Positions 61,057 to 64,000 of a stretch of 64,000 nt of DNA are shown here, piece after piece. The stretch covers positions 3,373,067 through 3,437,066 of the forward strand of contig CP060294.1 in assembly GCA_014302835.1 (NCBI GenBank), given 5' to 3'. Under the pieces are notes generated by a model. It searched no databases. It was not told where the DNA came from and was given only the letters and a program-made list of their open reading frames with translations. This DNA comes from Pedobacter sp. PAMC26386. Lineage in GTDB: Bacteria > Bacteroidota > Bacteroidia > Sphingobacteriales > Sphingobacteriaceae. The position numbers were made by a program, and so were the translations under genes. Numbering within the stretch: the first letter of the stretch is position 1; each line of letters opens with the position of its first letter.

Positions 61057-62265
61057 TTAATCCATTTTATGCTTCAGTAATTTAAATCCTGACGCACAAA
61101 CGACTAATAGCAAAATGAGCATAATCCACAACCAGTTATAACCATATTTCTCAGCGAGGTAAAAACCTGCAGAAGGGCCGATTACCTGCGAAACAGACCA
61201 GCTCAAAGTATACCCCGCCGCATATTGCCCGCGGTTAAATTCATTGGTTCGGCTCATTACAAAAGTATTGATAAAAGGAAGAGCGAACATTTCACCGATC
61301 GTAAATAGCAGTACAGATAATAAAGCAACTATTACAGGAGTGATTCCAGGTAATAACAACATGACGTAGGCACTGCCGATAAACAATACCCCCTTCACGA
61401 TATAATGAATCGGAGAACGTTTATTCTCTATCCGGTTAATCATTACCATTTCAAACAGGGCAATAATCAACCCATTCATCCCCAGGATCAAACCAATTTC
61501 CATCTCATTGATATGCCAAACTTCTTTATAAAATAATGGCACAACCCTGAACATCAGGTAAAAACAAGTGGTCAGCATCGTTGTCAACAATAAAAATTTA
61601 ATAAACAGCGTATCCTCCCAGGGTTTACGAACCTTCATCCCTTTAATTTTTTCAGCTACTGCTTTGCGTGCCCCTTTTACAGTTGCAGGCAAAAGAAGTA
61701 AAATAGAAAGACCGGAAAGTGCACTCACTGATCCATCCACTATAAAAAGTAACGGATAGCTAAAAGAAGCGACTATCCCGCCAACAGCACTCCCTACAGC
61801 AAAACCCATATTCGTTGCTAGTCTGTTTAAGGAATAAGACCTCGTTTGAGTCCCTTCTTTCGCGTAAGTCGCAATTGCAGCAAAATTTGCCGGTCTGAAT
61901 GCTTCAGAGAAGAAACTAATTACGACCGTTAGCATGCACAAAGTCTCGAAATGTGTGATGGTAGAGTACAGAATAAAAAACAATCCACCAACAATCGAAG
62001 ATATAATTTGTACTGCTCTGAAACCGATTACATCTGTCAGTTTTCCACCGGCAGTAGCCCCCATGATGGACCCTACTCCAAAAAGCGTAATAATCAGCCC
62101 CGCATCAGACGGTGGTCTGTGCAAATATTGCGTCATGTATAAACTCATAAATGGTACAGCCATGCTACTGCTTCTGTTGATGAGCATCACTATACTTAAT
62201 AACCAGGTTTCAGTACTTAGTCCGAAAAAAGAATCTTTATAGGTGATTAATATTTTTCTAATCAT
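61057..62265 (-). CDS. MFS transporter (drug/proton antiporter-like)
   Basis: A 402-aa membrane protein with twelve hydrophobic segments. The loop between TM2 and TM3, GGKLTDVIGFRAVQIIS, is the MFS motif A; FFSEAFRPANFAAIATYAKE and SLNRLATNMGFAVGSAVGG (TM4-5, motif C-like) fit the multidrug-efflux DHA group. The substrate is unknown. Its start overlaps the stop of the S9 peptidase gene by one base (TAATG), suggesting export or import of a peptide or of a product handled together with the peptidase. Confidence 0.88.
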   Translation of the reverse strand: MIRKILITYKDSFFGLSTETWLLSIVMLINRSSSMAVPFMSLYMTQYLHRPPSDAGLIITLFGVGSIMGATAGGKLTDVIGFRAVQIISSIVGGLFFILYSTITHFETLCMLTVVISFFSEAFRPANFAAIATYAKEGTQTRSYSLNRLATNMGFAVGSAVGGIVASFSYPLLFIVDGSVSALSGLSILLLLPATVKGARKAVAEKIKGMKVRKPWEDTLFIKFLLLTTMLTTCFYLMFRVVPLFYKEVWHINEMEIGLILGMNGLIIALFEMVMINRIENKRSPIHYIVKGVLFIGSAYVMLLLPGITPVIVALLSVLLFTIGEMFALPFINTFVMSRTNEFNRGQYAAGYTLSWSVSQVIGPSAGFYLAEKYGYNWLWIMLILLLVVCASGFKLLKHKMD

Positions 62266-64000
62266 TATTTGTATCGTTCAAAAAACTCCATAGTCCTCAA
62301 CATCTGGTCAGCACGCTGTCTGTTGTTTCCAGACCTGGTGAGCTCATGTGTAGCTCCAGGGTGTCTTACATATTCTACTTCTCTGCCTAAAACTTTCAGG
62401 GCTTTGTACATCATTTCGGATTGGATAACCCCTGTCCTCAAATCCGTTTCTCCATGAAAAATAATCAATGGTGTATGGATCTGGCTGACATAAGTGAAGG
62501 GTGATTCAGCTCTCAGCAATTCGCCAGCTTCTTTCTCCCATGGATAACCGCCAAAATAGAATGGAACAAGTCGCCAGGCATTACCCTCACCAAAAAAGGT
62601 ATTCAGGTCATACACTCCACGCTGCGCACAGGCAGCTTTAAACCTATCTGTATGAGAAACAATCCATGCGGTCAAATACCCTGCATAAGAACCTCCCGTA
62701 ATAAATTGTTTGGTCGTATCTGCCCAGCCTTCTTCAATGGTCAAATCTAAAGCTTTAATCACATCACGCATTGGCCCTGCCCCCCAGTCTTTAATATTTG
62801 CCCGCAAAAATGCCTCATTATACCCACCCGATCCGCGGGGATTAGCATAAACCACTCCATAACCTAAACCCGTATAGTACTGAAATTCGTGCCACATACT
62901 AGACTCACCAGGCCCCCACATTGCCGAAGGACCTCCATGGATTTCCAGTATGACAGGATATTTTTTACCTGCTTCCACTCCGGCAGGTTTCATTACCCAA
63001 TATTCCACTTCCATCCCCTGGTCATTTTTAAAAGTCTTTTTCACGGGTAAGCTCAGCATCTTCCCCCCCAGCCAGTCGGTATTCAAGCTGCTGATCATTT
63101 TCGACGTTTTATTCAGCAAATCTGCAAGATATATTTCTGAAGGATCCGAAATACCTGTTTGAGAAGAAACGATTTGTGTATTATTAATATCAAATGAAGT
63201 TATTCCTCTATCAAATGCCGATAACCTTTGAACAGACTTATCAGACAACTTATAACTATACAATACATTTCCTCCGTTTGAACCCACCGTAAAATAAAGG
63301 TTCTTACTGTCTTTACTCCAGGTAAAAGAATTGTAATTGCGTTCTAAGGGTATAGCCATTCGTTCTTTTTGATCGAAATTATAGACATAGGTCTTTCCTA
63401 TATTTATTCCTTCTACAGGAGTAATCGTAAAACTCATCCATTTTCCATCTTCAGAGATACTGCTTGCTTCAAAACGCTGTCCCGCACTACTTAAAACTAA
63501 TTCTGGTTTTCCGCCAGTTAAATTGATCCTGTAAATTGCAGATTCATTACTTCTGTCAGGATGTATTGCCTGATTGAGATCAGCATTGACCAATATATAT
63601 TTACTGTCAGGACTGATATCTACTAAATTATAGCTGTAAAAACCATTAGTTAATGCTACCGGAATAGCATTTTTTTGGATCAGCGATAGCGTAAATATCT
63701 GCGTAAAATTAAGTTCAGGATTAGTTGCTGCTTCTCCCTGAAAATCTAACCGGTTAAATACTTTCGCCTTTTTTTCTTTTTCGTTCTGCTGCAAATAAGC
63801 TCTGATTTCTTGTAAATTGCCATCAGCATTACCTTTGACCACATTACTATAAACTTGTTCGGCAGTAACTTTAGGTTTCTCCAGATTCCATGAAGGTGAT
63901 TTCTTTTCAGGATTCAAAATAGAATCCTTTTCCAGTTCCGCCAGGCTAATTGAAGCAGAAAACAGGAGTGTTTTGCCATCTGGACTAGCTATCGGATTAT
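62265..64000 (-). CDS. S9 family peptidase (prolyl oligopeptidase/acylaminoacyl peptidase type), N-terminus missing
   Basis: The frame is open through the right edge, where upstream codons read NPIASPDGKTLLFSASISLA, a typical propeller repeat, so a TTG at 63917 is internal. Visible parts are beta-propeller repeats (SPDSKYILVNADLNQ; SEDGKWMSFTI) and a C-terminal alpha/beta hydrolase. The nucleophile Ser lies in GGSYAGYLTAW (near 62690), the Asp in HGETDLRTGV, the His in HPGATHELTRSGN. GGPSAMWG forms the oxyanion region. It probably removes dipeptides or acyl-amino acids from peptides. Any signal peptide lies outside the window. It is coupled to the MFS gene. Confidence 0.9.
   Translation of the reverse strand, partial: NPIASPDGKTLLFSASISLAELEKDSILNPEKKSPSWNLEKPKVTAEQVYSNVVKGNADGNLQEIRAYLQQNEKEKKAKVFNRLDFQGEAATNPELNFTQIFTLSLIQKNAIPVALTNGFYSYNLVDISPDSKYILVNADLNQAIHPDRSNESAIYRINLTGGKPELVLSSAGQRFEASSISEDGKWMSFTITPVEGINIGKTYVYNFDQKERMAIPLERNYNSFTWSKDSKNLYFTVGSNGGNVLYSYKLSDKSVQRLSAFDRGITSFDINNTQIVSSQTGISDPSEIYLADLLNKTSKMISSLNTDWLGGKMLSLPVKKTFKNDQGMEVEYWVMKPAGVEAGKKYPVILEIHGGPSAMWGPGESSMWHEFQYYTGLGYGVVYANPRGSGGYNEAFLRANIKDWGAGPMRDVIKALDLTIEEGWADTTKQFITGGSYAGYLTAWIVSHTDRFKAACAQRGVYDLNTFFGEGNAWRLVPFYFGGYPWEKEAGELLRAESPFTYVSQIHTPLIIFHGETDLRTGVIQSEMMYKALKVLGREVEYVRHPGATHELTRSGNNRQRADQMLRTMEFFERYK

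Noticed and set aside
1-64000. tRNA, rRNA, CRISPR array, insertion sequence, prophage or replication origin
   Set aside because: I looked for cloverleaf-like segments, direct-repeat arrays, transposase or integrase motifs and DnaA-box clusters by eye and found none; a covariance-model search could still detect small RNAs.

Overview
The window looks like a chromosomal segment of a Bacteroidota bacterium, most likely Sphingobacteriaceae (Pedobacter-like); this is inferred from content, not from a database search. The evidence is the low-G+C DNA, family-typical proteins (DUF4290, DUF3276, fused SecDF, long NusB, DUF5522-like protein, Cys-less Tgt, CAZymes of families GH29/GH92/GH97) and many upstream regions carrying the Bacteroidota -7 element TAnnTTTG. 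No tRNA, rRNA, CRISPR array, insertion sequence, phage gene or replication origin was seen. The region reads as ordinary core chromosome with a few accessory genes. Both edges cut a gene: a lipoprotein at the left and an S9 peptidase at the right.

Layout. 1-3.3 kb: lipoprotein fragment, DUF1801 protein, GH25 lysozyme and M20 dipeptidase on the minus strand. 3.4-9.5 kb, plus: UvrD/PcrA helicase, DUF4290 protein, MurA, then a GT39-like membrane glycosyltransferase. 9.6-14.1 kb, minus: cystathionine beta-synthase-type PLP enzyme, DprA, RsmG and a GT2 glycosyltransferase. 14.2-20.8 kb, plus: Tgt, LptF/LptG-type permease, EamA transporter, a 936-aa HEXXH/beta-propeller/outer-membrane protein and LapA. 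20.8-24.2 kb, minus: exported PqqB-like metallohydrolase and the ispE-osmC-metZ cluster. 24.4-31.3 kb, plus: thyA-folA, secDF, GH29 fucosidase and HMG-CoA lyase. 31.3-33.4 kb, minus: GNAT, iron-permease-like protein and class II aldolase. accD follows on plus. 34.6-42.0 kb, minus: two tandem beta-barrel proteins, GH92, GNAT, cysteine desulfurase and glmM. 42.2-44.2 kb, plus: methyltransferase, PAP2 phosphatase and ZIP transporter. 44.2-50.3 kb, minus: MarR, a 56-aa Cys-rich protein, MBL nuclease-like protein, coaE, YbbR, yajC, DUF1573, nusB and leucine dehydrogenase. 50.4-54.2 kb, plus: ABC exporter, DUF3276 and S41 peptidase. 54.3-58.1 kb, minus: exonuclease III and an unfamiliar three-gene operon. 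58.3-60.5 kb, plus: GH97 and a 41-aa membrane protein. 60.6-64 kb, minus: OsmC, MFS and S9 peptidase.

How the genes work together. The core genes serve the cell envelope (MurA, GlmM, LptF/G-like, SecDF, YajC, PAP2, ABC exporter), sulfur/PLP metabolism (CBS, MetZ, cysteine desulfurase), nucleotide and folate metabolism (ThyA, FolA), translation (Tgt, RsmG) and DNA handling (UvrD, DprA, ExoIII). Three exported glycosidases occur singly, without SusC/SusD neighbours.

Best candidate for an undescribed system: 55168-58054, where a cytosolic coiled-coil protein, a two-TM protein with a long helical tail, and a membrane-anchored Ppx/GppA-like (actin-fold) protein form one operon closed by a strong terminator. 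Other points are a GH92 enzyme with Gln where the family has its general acid Glu, a Tgt lacking the three zinc cysteines, MurA with Asp at the fosfomycin-target Cys position, and an ABC exporter with Asp for the catalytic Glu.
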